In this document: one piece after another, positions 1 through 8,385 of the stretch
Numbering within the stretch: position 1 is the stretch's first letter
Layout of the letters: every line of letters begins with the position of its first letter
Source: DAISJM01 sp036821485
Lineage (GTDB): Bacteria; Verrucomicrobiota; Kiritimatiellia; CAIQIC01; JAGNIJ01
Assembly (NCBI GenBank): GCA_036821485.1
Contig: DAISJM010000002.1
Span: 62,001 to 126,000, forward strand
Length of the DNA stretch: 64,000 bases
Reading direction: 5' to 3'
The notes under the pieces: generated by a model
The model's input: the letters and a program-made list of their open reading frames with translations, nothing else
What the model was told of the DNA's origin: nothing
The model's database searches: none
Translations under genes and position numbers: made by a program

Positions 1-1717
1 GGCACTGGTTCGTCGTCCAGTAAAGCGCCAGGCCCGCCGCAAAGTTGTAGAAAATCACCAGCATCATCACCGGCATGACCATCATCATCTTCTGCTGGCT
101 GGCATCGCCGGCCGAAGGCGTCAGCTTCTGCTGCCAGACCATCGTCACCGCCATGATGATCGGCAAGATGTTCAACGGAATCGGCAGCAGACCCGCCAAC
201 AGATTCTCCGGCTGGCTCAAATCGCGCACCCACAGGAACGGCGCGAAACGCAGTTCGATCGCGCTCCGCAGCACGACAAACAGGGCAATAAACACCGGGA
301 TCTGAATCAGCGTCGGCAAGCAGCCGCCCAGCGGGTTGACCTTGTGCTCCTTGTAGAGCGCCATGATCTCCTGCTGCTGCTTCTGGGCATTGTCTTTGTA
401 TTTTTCACGCACCGCGGCCACGAGAGGCTGAATCTCCGACATCTTCTTCATGCTCTCGGTGCTCTTGCGCGTGATCGGCCAGAAGACAACGCGAATGATG
501 ATCGTCAGCAGCATGATCGCCACGCCGTAGTTCCGGAACACCCTGTGCAGCGCATTGAGCGTCGCCAGCAGCACCTTGCCGACCGGCGCCCACATCCCGA
601 ATTCCATCACATCCACAAACCGCTGCCCATACCGGTTCAGCTCCGAGTACTTCTTCGGCCCCACGTAGTATTCCATCGGCAGCGTGAACGTCGTGCCCGG
701 CTCTACGTTGAACTCCGGCAGCAGGATGCGGGAGGAGACTTCCTTGACGACCGCAGTCTTCACGCGCGCAGCCGGATTGGCCATTTCCTGCGGCGAGACA
801 TCGCGCACAGCGTGGATGACACTGTTCTCGCCGCCATTCTCGGGGGCAAGAATCTGAACGAAATACTTGTTCTTCGCCGCCGCCCAGTGCACGGGCTTCG
901 CGAGCGACCAGTCCAACGTGACCGGCGGCTTCGCCAGATTGCGCTCCTTGCGCTCCACATCAAACTGCTTCACCAGTTTGTTGCCCCAGTACTTCACACC
1001 CTCGCCTCCCGGCGAAAGGGTGTCCACGCCGAGGAACGCGATGCCCCGCACGGAACCATCACCCACCAGGCTCTGCATCATGCCCGTCTGGATAAATCGT
1101 GCGGGCAGGCGAACGGCCGCGGCTGACTCGTTGGCCATTTCGTCCGTAACCTTCGCCATGTAGCGATCATCCAGGCTGATCGTGCGGACAAACTTGAGCC
1201 CGTCGGGCGTGGCCCGCTCGAAGCGGACCGACCGGCCATCTTCCGCCACCGTCATGGCGAACTGCTGCCGCGCGCTCAGCCCAGCCCAATCCACATAGGC
1301 CAAGGCGGGCACACCGTCAAAATCCAACACCAATGGGCCACTGTCCGGGTCCACCGTCTGGCGATAGTCCCGCTCCTTGAACTCAACTGATTTCACCGAT
1401 GCGCCGCGCGAAGAAACGGTAAGCTTGATCGCCTCATTCTCCAGCACCGCGGTCTCTTCCGGCAGAGCGTCTTCTTCCGGTTCAGCCTCCACCTTGGCCG
1501 GAGCGGCTTCGGTGGTCTCGTCAGCAAGCAGCGTCGCCGGCGCCTCGCCCAACGCGGCATCAGTCACCGCGCCCGGAACGTCCGATGCAGGCTCCGCAGC
1601 GGCTGGAACCGCACTGTCATGGAAGAAGTATTTCTTGATGACCTGACGGTCGATGATGGGCCATGCCAGCCAAAGAGCGAACAAGGCTACGAGTATGATG
1701 ATGTCTTGTTTCTTCAT
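1..1717 (-). CDS. yidC: Membrane protein insertase YidC (C-terminus cut by window edge)
   Basis: YidC/Oxa1 insertase, which places proteins in the inner membrane alone or with SecYEG. The frame opens at the ATG at 1717 (MKKQDIIILVALFALW), giving an N-terminal membrane anchor. An Ala/Glu-rich linker follows, then a large periplasmic domain of the Gram-negative type. The conserved transmembrane insertase core begins near residue 380, with the cytoplasmic loop PITRKSTESMKKM and the segment HKVNPLGGCLPTLIQIPVF. About 572 residues are visible; the last ones lie outside the window. It follows yidD by 6 bp as the last visible gene of the rpmH-rnpA-yidD-yidC group, an order conserved in many bacteria. 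Identification is secure. Confidence 0.96.
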   Translation of the reverse strand, partial: MKKQDIIILVALFALWLAWPIIDRQVIKKYFFHDSAVPAAAEPASDVPGAVTDAALGEAPATLLADETTEAAPAKVEAEPEEDALPEETAVLENEAIKLTVSSRGASVKSVEFKERDYRQTVDPDSGPLVLDFDGVPALAYVDWAGLSARQQFAMTVAEDGRSVRFERATPDGLKFVRTISLDDRYMAKVTDEMANESAAAVRLPARFIQTGMMQSLVGDGSVRGIAFLGVDTLSPGGEGVKYWGNKLVKQFDVERKERNLAKPPVTLDWSLAKPVHWAAAKNKYFVQILAPENGGENSVIHAVRDVSPQEMANPAARVKTAVVKEVSSRILLPEFNVEPGTTFTLPMEYYVGPKKYSELNRYGQRFVDVMEFGMWAPVGKVLLATLNALHRVFRNYGVAIMLLTIIIRVVFWPITRKSTESMKKMSEIQPLVAAVREKYKDNAQKQQQEIMALYKEHKVNPLGGCLPTLIQIPVFIALFVVLRSAIELRFAPFLWVRDLSQPENLLAGLLPIPLNILPIIMAVTMVWQQKLTPSAGDASQQKMMMVMPVMMLVIFYNFAAGLALYWTTNQC

Positions 1718-1723
1718 AATAAA

Positions 1724-1942
1724 TCACTTTCCTGCCGGAACAGGATCCAAGCCACCCGGATGAAATGGATGGCAGCGCAGCAGTCTCCGCACACCCAACC
1801 AGAGACCGCGCAGAAACCCATGTTTCTCAAGCGCCTCGATCCAGTAGGCTGAACACGAGGGATAGAATCGGCAACACTGACCAACAAACCGTGAAAGGGT
1901 CAACTGGTAGAGACGAATCAACGCTATAAGCAATCTCGTCAT
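1724..1942 (-). CDS. yidD: Membrane protein insertion efficiency factor YidD
   Basis: Small 72-residue protein with the YidD signature: an N-terminal amphipathic segment (LLIALIRLYQLTLS), then CRFYPSCSAYWIEALEKHG and the C-terminal GLWLGVRRLLRCHPFHPGG. YidD helps YidC-dependent insertion at the inner face of the membrane. Its ATG overlaps the rnpA stop in an ATGA arrangement, indicating translational coupling. Length and motif spacing are normal for the family. Confidence 0.96.
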   Translation of the reverse strand: MTRLLIALIRLYQLTLSRFVGQCCRFYPSCSAYWIEALEKHGFLRGLWLGVRRLLRCHPFHPGGLDPVPAGK

Positions 1943-2343
1943 TCCCGCCGCTCTCCCTGCGCGCCCGACTCCAGCAGCCCGGCAAACTTCGCCAACTCCA
2001 GAAGCTCGCCCTCGATGTCATTCCACGGCGCCGCAAGAATGTCGCGGCGCGCCACAATGACCACATCGAACGGGCCCGCCATCCGAAAGCGATTGCGCCG
2101 GTAGGCCTCCCGAAGGAGCCGCTTGGCCCGGGCACGGGCGACGGCGTTTCCGACCTTCTTGCTCGCAACAACGCCCAGCCGCAGCGAAGCGTCATCCCCC
2201 GAGCGCAACCACAGGACCATGAAACGGCCGATCCAGCGGCGACCTTGGGCGTAGGTCTGGCGGAACAACGCCGTTCGAGTCAGACGCTGGCTTCGCCTCA
2301 AGCCCTGATCGGGCTTCGCGCCTTCCCCGCTGCCCCCCGCCAT
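1939..2343 (-). CDS. rnpA: Ribonuclease P protein component
   Basis: Protein subunit of RNase P, which binds the catalytic RNA and helps mature the 5' ends of tRNAs. The family signature is visible: LGVVASKKVGNAVARARAKR followed by LLREAYRRNR, then the hydrophobic strand FDVVIVARRDI. At 134 residues the length is typical, with a slightly long N-terminus. A strong ribosome binding site (AAAGGAG) sits 6 nt before the ATG and 11 nt after the rpmH stop. It overlaps yidD by 4 bp. Confidence 0.95.
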   Translation of the reverse strand: MAGGSGEGAKPDQGLRRSQRLTRTALFRQTYAQGRRWIGRFMVLWLRSGDDASLRLGVVASKKVGNAVARARAKRLLREAYRRNRFRMAGPFDVVIVARRDILAAPWNDIEGELLELAKFAGLLESGAQGERRE

Positions 2344-2354
2344 GACGACTCCTT

Positions 2355-2489
2355 TTACAGCGAAACTCTCTTGCGGCCCTTGCGCCGGCGGCGTTGCAAG
2401 ACTTCGCGCCCCTGCTTCGTAGACATGCGCTTCCGATAACCATGTGACCGGCTGCGTTTCCTCTTTGACGGCTGATAAGTTCTCTTCAT
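2355..2489 (-). CDS. rpmH: 50S ribosomal protein L34
   Basis: 44-residue protein of the large ribosomal subunit, read from the ATG at 2489: MKRTYQPSKRKRSRSHGYRK, then RMSTKQGREVLQRRRRKGRK and a short end. This is the full L34 pattern, and the protein is very basic as expected. It heads the rpmH-rnpA-yidD-yidC transcript. In many bacteria this group lies beside dnaA and oriC, but upstream here is a methyltransferase gene. Confidence 0.97.
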   Translation of the reverse strand: MKRTYQPSKRKRSRSHGYRKRMSTKQGREVLQRRRRKGRKRVSL

Positions 2490-2519
2490 TTTGTCTTCCT
2501 TACATCGTGGAACTGGCCT

Positions 2520-2547
2520 TTTCTAACAGCTTCCCCCCGGAAGTCAA
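2520..2547 (-). promoter_or_regulatory. Candidate sigma-70-type promoter of the rpmH operon
   Basis: On the minus strand a TTGACT hexamer (plus 2542-2547) is followed after 16 bp by TAGAAA (plus 2520-2525). The -10 is about 30 bp before the rpmH ATG. Spacing and -35 are good and the -10 is imperfect. Assigned by eye only. Confidence 0.4.
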
Positions 2548-2604
2548 ATCCGGAAGGACACCTCGCGACCCCAGTCCATGGGGCGAGAAATCGTTGGATT
2601 TCGG

Positions 2605-3507
2605 TCAAAACGGCGCGGCCGTACCGATCTTGCCGCCAAGGGCCGCCTCTGCAATCGAGCGGCCGTCGGCCAGCACCGGCGTGCGGCGCGGAATCCATTG
2701 CCGACGCTTGCCCCGCGCTACCAGGTGGTATCCGCGGGTGAAGAACAGCAGGCCGTCGAGCTGCGCGGCCAGCCAAAAGACAGGATAAAGAAAGGAATAC
2801 ACCCGAAAGGCCTTCTCGATCTTGCGGAAGTCCTGCTCGTCGGCCAGCATCCCCGCGAAGTCGGCGGACGAACGGTCTTTGTTGACCTGCCGCACCACGA
2901 ACCGGCCCAGCGTATCCACCAGTTCCACGAAGAAACGCGAGTAGGTCTTCGCGTCCTGAACGTCAAACCCGTCCTTGAGCAGCGTGAACAGTTGCGGTTC
3001 GGTATAACCCGGCCGCAGGCGGCCGTAGCGCTCATCCGTCAACCCCAGCATCTGCCGGAGCGGCGGCAACAAGCCCCACGATTTCACCAGCGGAACCGTG
3101 AAAATCAGCCACCCCTTCGGCTTGAGTACCCGGTGACACTCCGCCACAAAAGCCGACTCGTCGGCCACGCGCTCGAGCACATCGATCGCCACAACCACGT
3201 CGAAACTCGCGTCTTCAAAGGGAAACTTTCCGTCGCTGCCGATCTGCGCGCCATCCCCCACCAGCGCCGCGCAGGCCGCGGCAGACTTCGCATCCAGCTC
3301 CAAACTCCGCCACGTACCGCCAAATCGCCGGAGATTCTGGCTGAAAACACCGGAGTGACCGCCAATATCCAGTCCACGGCGCCCCTCAATGGAACCGCCC
3401 AGCAGGGCGGCAATCGACCTGAGCTTCAATTGCCCGGCCAGGGACTTGCTGAAAAGCCTGAGCCTCCATTCCTGGCTCGAACCGGCCTGTGTCGTTTCTT
3501 TCTGCAT
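2605..3507 (-). CDS. Class I SAM-dependent methyltransferase
   Basis: About 300 residues from the ATG at 3507 (MQKETTQAGSSQ). Earlier in-frame starts would extend through the palindromic intergenic repeat and are unlikely. The Rossmann methyltransferase core shows motif I as GLDIGGHSGVFSQNLRRF, an acidic strand-2 end (LELD), and the motif DVVVAIDVLERV followed by ECHRVLKPKGWLIFTVP, typical of the Methyltransf_11 type. The substrate cannot be read. The C-terminal third is hydrophobic (SFLYPVFWLAAQLDGLLFF), suggesting membrane association, perhaps lipid or quinone modification; that is inference. Confidence 0.8.
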   Translation of the reverse strand: MQKETTQAGSSQEWRLRLFSKSLAGQLKLRSIAALLGGSIEGRRGLDIGGHSGVFSQNLRRFGGTWRSLELDAKSAAACAALVGDGAQIGSDGKFPFEDASFDVVVAIDVLERVADESAFVAECHRVLKPKGWLIFTVPLVKSWGLLPPLRQMLGLTDERYGRLRPGYTEPQLFTLLKDGFDVQDAKTYSRFFVELVDTLGRFVVRQVNKDRSSADFAGMLADEQDFRKIEKAFRVYSFLYPVFWLAAQLDGLLFFTRGYHLVARGKRRQWIPRRTPVLADGRSIAEAALGGKIGTAAPF

Positions 3508-3606
3508 CGGACCCGGATTGTAGCACGCGGAAACGGCGTGTCGCTGAAAAAAAGCCCCGGCCAGATGGCGCGGCGGGGTATCAAAACTCCCGGGTTTGCG
3601 GTATAT

Positions 3607-3652
3607 TTCCAATGCTTGGAAAAAAGGAGGCGGGGTTTTCCAACCATTGGAA
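3607..3652. repeat. Paired palindromes TTCCAANNNTTGGAA, copy 1
   Basis: Two 15-bp palindromes, TTCCAATGCTTGGAA (3607-3621) and TTCCAACCATTGGAA (3638-3652), are separated by 16 bp, so their centres are 31 bp apart. The reverse complement of the first differs from the second at one base, so the pair also forms one large inverted repeat. It lies in the divergent gap between the methyltransferase and the nucleoside kinase. A second pair with the same spacing is at 31567-31612. Function unknown: protein-binding site, structural RNA or repeat element are all possible. Confidence 0.85.
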
Positions 3653-3680
3653 AATCCGTCGCCCACGGCAGCAGGTGACT

Positions 3681-5390
3681 ATGAATCACAATCCGATGGA
3701 TGTAACCGTCACGTTCGAGGACGGCCGCAAGACAACATGCCCGGCCGGTACGCCGCTCAAGGTGCTCATGAAGGAGCGCCGCACGCCTCAAGGCCTGGAT
3801 TACCTCGGCGCGCTGGTGAACAACGATGTGGTCTCCCTCTCCTACCCGCTCGAAGTCGACAGTGAAATCAAGTTCCTCACGCTGGCCGACTCCCACGGTC
3901 AGCGCATCTATCGCCGCTCCGCCTCGTTCATCCTCGCCAAGGCCGTGCGCGAGCTTTATCCGCAGGCCCGCTTTTCCGTCGAGCATTCGCTGGGCGATAG
4001 CTTCTACTGCAGCTTTGACATGAACGGCTCGGTGGCCAACCACAACGGCAACAATCACAACGATCATCCCGTCACCCAGGAACAACTCGACGCGATCGAA
4101 CGCCGCATGCGCGAACTGGTCACACGCAACATTCCCATCGAGCGCCGGAAAATATCCTTCACCGAGGCAATGAAGCAGTTCGAAACCGAGCAGCAGATGG
4201 ACAAGTACAACTTGCTGCGCTTCCGCAACCCACCGAAGATCGTGATCTTCTGGTGCGAGGGATTCTCCGATCTCGGTCATGGCCCGCTCGTCGAAAGCAC
4301 CGGCGCCGTCCGCACCTTCAAGCTCATCCCCTACCCGCCCGGTTTCGTCATCCAGTTCCCGGAAAAGGAAAAGCCGGCGGAGCTTTCCCCGTTTGAGCCG
4401 CAGCCGTACCTGTTCCACATTTTCAAGGAACACAAGGAATGGGGCCGCATTCTCGGCGTCAACACCGTCGGCCGCCTGAACGAAATCATCGCGAATCGAG
4501 AGATCGGCGACTTCATCAAGATCGCCGAGGCGTTCCACGAGAAACGCATCGCGCGCATTGCGGACGACATCCAGGGCAACCGCGACCGGATCAAGTGGAT
4601 CCTCATCGCCGGGCCTTCCTCCTCAGGCAAAACCACGTTCGCCAAGCGGCTTGCCGTTCAGCTCCGCGTCAACGGCCTGCAGCCGGTCACGATCTCCGTC
4701 GACAACTACTTCGTGAACCGCGAGCAGACGCCGCGCGACGAAAAGGGCGATTACGACTTCGAGAACATCGAGACGATCGATCTCGCCCTCTTCAACGACC
4801 ACCTGAAGCGTCTCGACGAGGGCGGCGAAGTCGACGTGCCGCACTACGATTTCGGAACAGGCACACGCGAATATCGCGGCGAGAAGCTGCACATCGCCCA
4901 CGGCCAACTCGTGCTGGTGGAAGGCATTCACGCGCTGAACCCGAAACTGACGGAGTCGGTGCCCACCGAACACAAGCTGCGGATTTATGTCAGCGCGCTG
5001 ACCCAGCTCAACCTCGACTTCAACAACCGGATATCTACCACCGACAACCGGCTCGTGCGGCGGCTCGTGCGCGACAACGCCTTCCGCGGCAACTCGGCGC
5101 TGACCACGCTCTCGATGTGGCCCAATGTGCGCCGCGGCGAGAAGACGTGGATCTTTCCGTTCCAGCAATATGCGGATATCGCCTTCAACTCGGCGCTGGA
5201 CTACGAGCTCGCGGTGCTGAAGCCTTCGGTCGAACCCCTGTTGGCAGAAGTGAAGCCCAACCAGCCGCAATACGCGGAAGCGCGGCGCATGCAGGATTTC
5301 CTCGCGAGTTTTCTGAGCGTGTCGGACCACCTGGTTCCGCCGACGTCGATCCTGAGGGAATTCATCGGCCGCAGCAGTTTCCGCTACTGA
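3681..5390 (+). CDS. Nucleoside (uridine-like) kinase with ThrRS-like N-terminal region
   Basis: 569 residues from the ATG at 3681. Residues 1-70 look like a TGS/ubiquitin-like domain (VTVTFEDGRKTTCPAGTPL) and the next stretch like the threonyl-tRNA synthetase second domain. The C-terminal half is a P-loop phosphoribulokinase/uridine kinase fold with Walker A AGPSSSGKTTFAKRL, then SVDNYFVNREQTPRDEKGDY and LVEGIHALNP. This domain order is known for nucleoside kinases annotated as uridine kinase-like proteins. It would phosphorylate a nucleoside with ATP in the cytoplasm; the exact nucleoside is not readable. Its last 7 bp overlap the convergent GH13 gene. The upstream gap carries the paired palindromes. 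Confidence 0.88.
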   Translation: MNHNPMDVTVTFEDGRKTTCPAGTPLKVLMKERRTPQGLDYLGALVNNDVVSLSYPLEVDSEIKFLTLADSHGQRIYRRSASFILAKAVRELYPQARFSVEHSLGDSFYCSFDMNGSVANHNGNNHNDHPVTQEQLDAIERRMRELVTRNIPIERRKISFTEAMKQFETEQQMDKYNLLRFRNPPKIVIFWCEGFSDLGHGPLVESTGAVRTFKLIPYPPGFVIQFPEKEKPAELSPFEPQPYLFHIFKEHKEWGRILGVNTVGRLNEIIANREIGDFIKIAEAFHEKRIARIADDIQGNRDRIKWILIAGPSSSGKTTFAKRLAVQLRVNGLQPVTISVDNYFVNREQTPRDEKGDYDFENIETIDLALFNDHLKRLDEGGEVDVPHYDFGTGTREYRGEKLHIAHGQLVLVEGIHALNPKLTESVPTEHKLRIYVSALTQLNLDFNNRISTTDNRLVRRLVRDNAFRGNSALTTLSMWPNVRRGEKTWIFPFQQYADIAFNSALDYELAVLKPSVEPLLAEVKPNQPQYAEARRMQDFLASFLSVSDHLVPPTSILREFIGRSSFRY

Positions 5391-7084
5391 AGCCAGGCGG
5401 TTTCGTAGGGCTCGAGCCGAAGCTTTCCGCCGGAACTCCCGGCGGGACGCCCCGTCAGCAGATTCAGCGCGTAGCTTCCCGGGACGGTCGCCTCCTGCGC
5501 CTCGGCCGTGCAATTGCTCACAGCCAACACCGCCGCTCCGTCCTTGGTTCTGCGTTCTACGGCGAACAGAGCCGGACCCAGATCCAGGATGCGCTGCGCG
5601 GCGGCGGGATGAAACACCGGGTGTGCGGCGCGCAACGCGAGCACACGCGTGTACTCGGCGAACACCCGCGAGGTGGCGGCCGACTCGCCACCGATGGCCT
5701 TCTCAAGCTCATCTTCCGTCCAGCGCCCGCGGTTGATGGATCGCGCGCGCCCGGTCTCCTTCAACCCGGCGAGATCATTGCGGCTCGCCGTGAGGCTGTG
5801 AATGTAAACGGCCGGGACGCCCGCCAGCGCGAGCGGAATCATCTGCGAACAGAGGAACCGTCGAACGTGAAGATCTTCCGGCTCGCCGTTCTTTCCCATG
5901 GCATCGAAATACGTGATGTTGAGCTCGTAGGGTTCTTCCGTTCCGTCCGACTTGCGCGCAAGCGAAACCTGGCCGCCGCGCGTACGCACATGGGCCGCCA
6001 ATTCGTCGACGGCTCCGTCCGGCACGAGCCCGCGCAACGGGCGGACACCGATGCCGTCGTGCGAGGATGTGAAGTTGAGCCACGTGCACCCCTGCGGCAG
6101 CGCGGGCAAGGCCATGGCCCATGCGGTCAGATGCCGCGCGTCTCCCTTGTGCAACGCGTGAAGCACCAGCGGCGGCAACGGGAATTGGTAGATCATGTGC
6201 GCTTCGTCACCGCTACCGGCGTAGCTGATGTTGTCCGCCTGCGGCACGTTGGTTTCCGTCAACAGGATCACGCCGGGCGCCACGATATCCGTCACATCCC
6301 GCAGCAGTTTCACCACCTCGTGCGTTTCCGGAAGATGAATGCACGATGTGCCGACCTTCTTCCAAAGGTAGGCGATGGCATCAAGGCGAACGATGCGCGC
6401 TCCCATGGAAACGTAGAACAACAGGATATCGAGAATCTCGAACAGCACGTCCGGGTTGGCGAAATTGAGGTCCACCTGGTCCGCGCTGAACGTGGTCCAG
6501 ACATGCCGGGCGCCACCCCTCGTCATCACCGGCGTCAGCGGCGGCGACGAACGGGGACGGACCACCGCGGAGAGATCCGTCTTCGGATCAAGCGCGATGA
6601 AATAGTCGCGGCCGGGCGCGACGCCCGCCACGTAGTCCTGGAACCAGCCGCTGCGTGCCGAGACGTGATTGAGCACCAGGTCGAACATCAACCCGAAGTG
6701 CTCGTTCAGCGCGCGCACATGACTCCAATCGCCCAGCGCCGGATTCACGTTGCGGTAATGCACCACCGAGAACCCGTCGTCCGATGTGTAGGGAAAGAAC
6801 GGCAGGATATGCACGTGACTGAAAGCCTGCGCCAAATGCGCATCGGCAAACCGTTTCAGCGTCGCAAGGGGCTTCTCGCCGGGCCGCTGAAGGCTGTCGC
6901 CGTAGGTGATCAGCACGGCGGATCGCTCATTCCATCGCGTAGCGGCAGAACCCGTGCCGGTCAGCCCGTAGCGGCCGATCATCATCGCCATGCGCTCGAC
7001 GCAGCGATCAATCCCCTCCCCATATAACCGGCCCAGCCGCTCTCGAATCCGCGCCATCGCGGGATGTTGAAGTATGTCCGTCAT
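5384..7084 (-). CDS. GH13 subfamily 18 glycoside phosphorylase (sucrose/glucosylglycerate phosphorylase type)
   Basis: 566-residue alpha-amylase-superfamily enzyme. Visible GH13 motifs are FDLVLNH (about 134-140), RIVRLDAIAYLWK with nucleophile Asp235, VILLTETNVP with acid/base Glu277, and SSHDGIGVRP with the third acid. The 'LDAIAYLWK' and 'TETNVPQADNISY' contexts fit subfamily 18, whose members phosphorolyse sucrose, sucrose-6-phosphate or glucosylglycerate to glucose 1-phosphate. gpgS and glycosyltransferases nearby favour glucosylglycerate as substrate; that is inference from context, since the specificity loops cannot be resolved by eye. It overlaps the upstream GT4 gene by 4 bp and is the last gene of a five-gene minus-strand operon. 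Confidence 0.85.
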   Translation of the reverse strand: MTDILQHPAMARIRERLGRLYGEGIDRCVERMAMMIGRYGLTGTGSAATRWNERSAVLITYGDSLQRPGEKPLATLKRFADAHLAQAFSHVHILPFFPYTSDDGFSVVHYRNVNPALGDWSHVRALNEHFGLMFDLVLNHVSARSGWFQDYVAGVAPGRDYFIALDPKTDLSAVVRPRSSPPLTPVMTRGGARHVWTTFSADQVDLNFANPDVLFEILDILLFYVSMGARIVRLDAIAYLWKKVGTSCIHLPETHEVVKLLRDVTDIVAPGVILLTETNVPQADNISYAGSGDEAHMIYQFPLPPLVLHALHKGDARHLTAWAMALPALPQGCTWLNFTSSHDGIGVRPLRGLVPDGAVDELAAHVRTRGGQVSLARKSDGTEEPYELNITYFDAMGKNGEPEDLHVRRFLCSQMIPLALAGVPAVYIHSLTASRNDLAGLKETGRARSINRGRWTEDELEKAIGGESAATSRVFAEYTRVLALRAAHPVFHPAAAQRILDLGPALFAVERRTKDGAAVLAVSNCTAEAQEATVPGSYALNLLTGRPAGSSGGKLRLEPYETAWLQ

Positions 7085-8385
7085 GAAGGATAAAGACTCC
7101 CGACATTGGTCATCAGCATGCGCAGGCGGCGGCGCAATTCGGAATAACTATAGTGCCGCAGCGCAATACGATAGTTCTGGTCCACCGCCTGCTTACGATA
7201 AGTCTGATCCTCGAGCATTCGTTTTACCTGCGCGACCACCTCGCTCGTCAGGAATCCGTCCATAACGGGAACCTGAAAACCCTTTGGCTCGATGTCCCGG
7301 TGAAAGATGGCATATCGATTCACCAGCACCGGCACCTTGAAATAGACAGCCTCGAGGAACGCGTTGCCGAATCCCTCGTAAAGACTCGGGTACGTCACCA
7401 TCGCCGCGTGCGGATAGATGTCCCACAGCGTGTAGACCTTCCGGCCCTCGCTGTTGATCTGACGGACATCGCCCACGCGCGTTTCAACAAAACGAAGATC
7501 CACGTGCGACTGACGCGCGTATTCCGCCAGCATGTTGCGATATTCCAACCCCTCGTCGCCCGCCTCGTGTGTGATCACCAGCTTGTACTTCGGGTCCCCC
7601 AGCAGCTTTAGCAGGTTGATGGCGTGCTCAATCCCCTTCCGCGGCACCACGCGCGTCGGTTGCAGGATCATCACGTCGCCGGGCGCCAGCCCGATCTCCG
7701 CAAGAACGTCGGACGCGTACGTATCCATGCTCGGCGGCGGAGTCTCAAAATCGAGCACGTTGGGGATCAGGATCGACGGCACGGCCTTGCGACGTGCCAG
7801 TTCCTCCTGCGCGTTCTCGTTGATCACGACATGCTGCAAGTCGTGATCGCGCGACGGGAAGGCCATGTCGAGAAAATCGTTCACCGCGTTCACGGAATAG
7901 CGCGTTCGCTCCCAGTAGAAGTCGTGGTGGTGCGCAATGCCGGGAAGATGCGTCTCGGCGATGAATTCCGTGATCGCAACACCAAGGGGGACATGCATCG
8001 GAATGCTCAGCACGTTTTCGAAGATCAGGATCTTGATGTCAAATTTCTTCACGAAGTCGTAGATCGTGGACTTGAGGTAGGCCGCCATCGCGTGAATGCG
8101 GTCGGTAACCACCCGCTCCCGCGCCGTGCGCCCCCAGATCCGTTCGTTGATCCACACGTTTTCCGGATGACTGAAGAAGGCCTCGGGAATGCACATGCTT
8201 ACGGCCGGATCATGATCGAGCCGCCCGGCATACCAGAAGCACTTATGCTCGTCCTCCTCCAGCACGTGGGCCCACTTGGCGCTCTCCAGCGATACACCGT
8301 CCGTCCCGGCAAACCGCGTGGAGATGAATCCCATGCGCTGCGGCGTGATGAACTTGCTGCTCTTCCAGTTCTTAATCCCGGCCAT
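7081..8385 (-). CDS. GT4-family glycosyltransferase (candidate mannosyl/glucosyl-glycerate transferase)
   Basis: 434 residues. The N-terminal GT-B half contains AHHHDFYWERTRYSVN. The C-terminal nucleotide-sugar half has PTRVVPRKGIEHAINLLKLL and the GT4 EX7E motif in SLYEGFGNAFLEAV. Members transfer a sugar from a nucleotide donor with retention. Position between an MscS channel and a GH13_18 phosphorylase, in a locus with gpgS, suggests it adds a second sugar to a glycerate glycoside, as the mannosyltransferases of mannosylglucosylglycerate synthesis do in Petrotoga and Rhodopirellula. That role is inference. It overlaps mscS by 14 bp and the GH13 gene by 4 bp. Confidence 0.82.
   Translation of the reverse strand: MAGIKNWKSSKFITPQRMGFISTRFAGTDGVSLESAKWAHVLEEDEHKCFWYAGRLDHDPAVSMCIPEAFFSHPENVWINERIWGRTARERVVTDRIHAMAAYLKSTIYDFVKKFDIKILIFENVLSIPMHVPLGVAITEFIAETHLPGIAHHHDFYWERTRYSVNAVNDFLDMAFPSRDHDLQHVVINENAQEELARRKAVPSILIPNVLDFETPPPSMDTYASDVLAEIGLAPGDVMILQPTRVVPRKGIEHAINLLKLLGDPKYKLVITHEAGDEGLEYRNMLAEYARQSHVDLRFVETRVGDVRQINSEGRKVYTLWDIYPHAAMVTYPSLYEGFGNAFLEAVYFKVPVLVNRYAIFHRDIEPKGFQVPVMDGFLTSEVVAQVKRMLEDQTYRKQAVDQNYRIALRHYSYSELRRRLRMLMTNVGSLYPS

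Noticed and set aside
2490..2604. Possible oriC beside rpmH
   Set aside because: No DnaA-box-like nonamers or AT-rich stretch there, and no dnaA or dnaN gene in the neighbourhood.
4439..7027. Very long plus-strand open frame (862 codons) opposite and across the kinase and GH13 genes
   Set aside because: It spans the end of one recognised gene and the antisense of another, has Arg/Pro/His-rich composition and no family motifs. It is a by-product of high GC with C/G-biased third positions.
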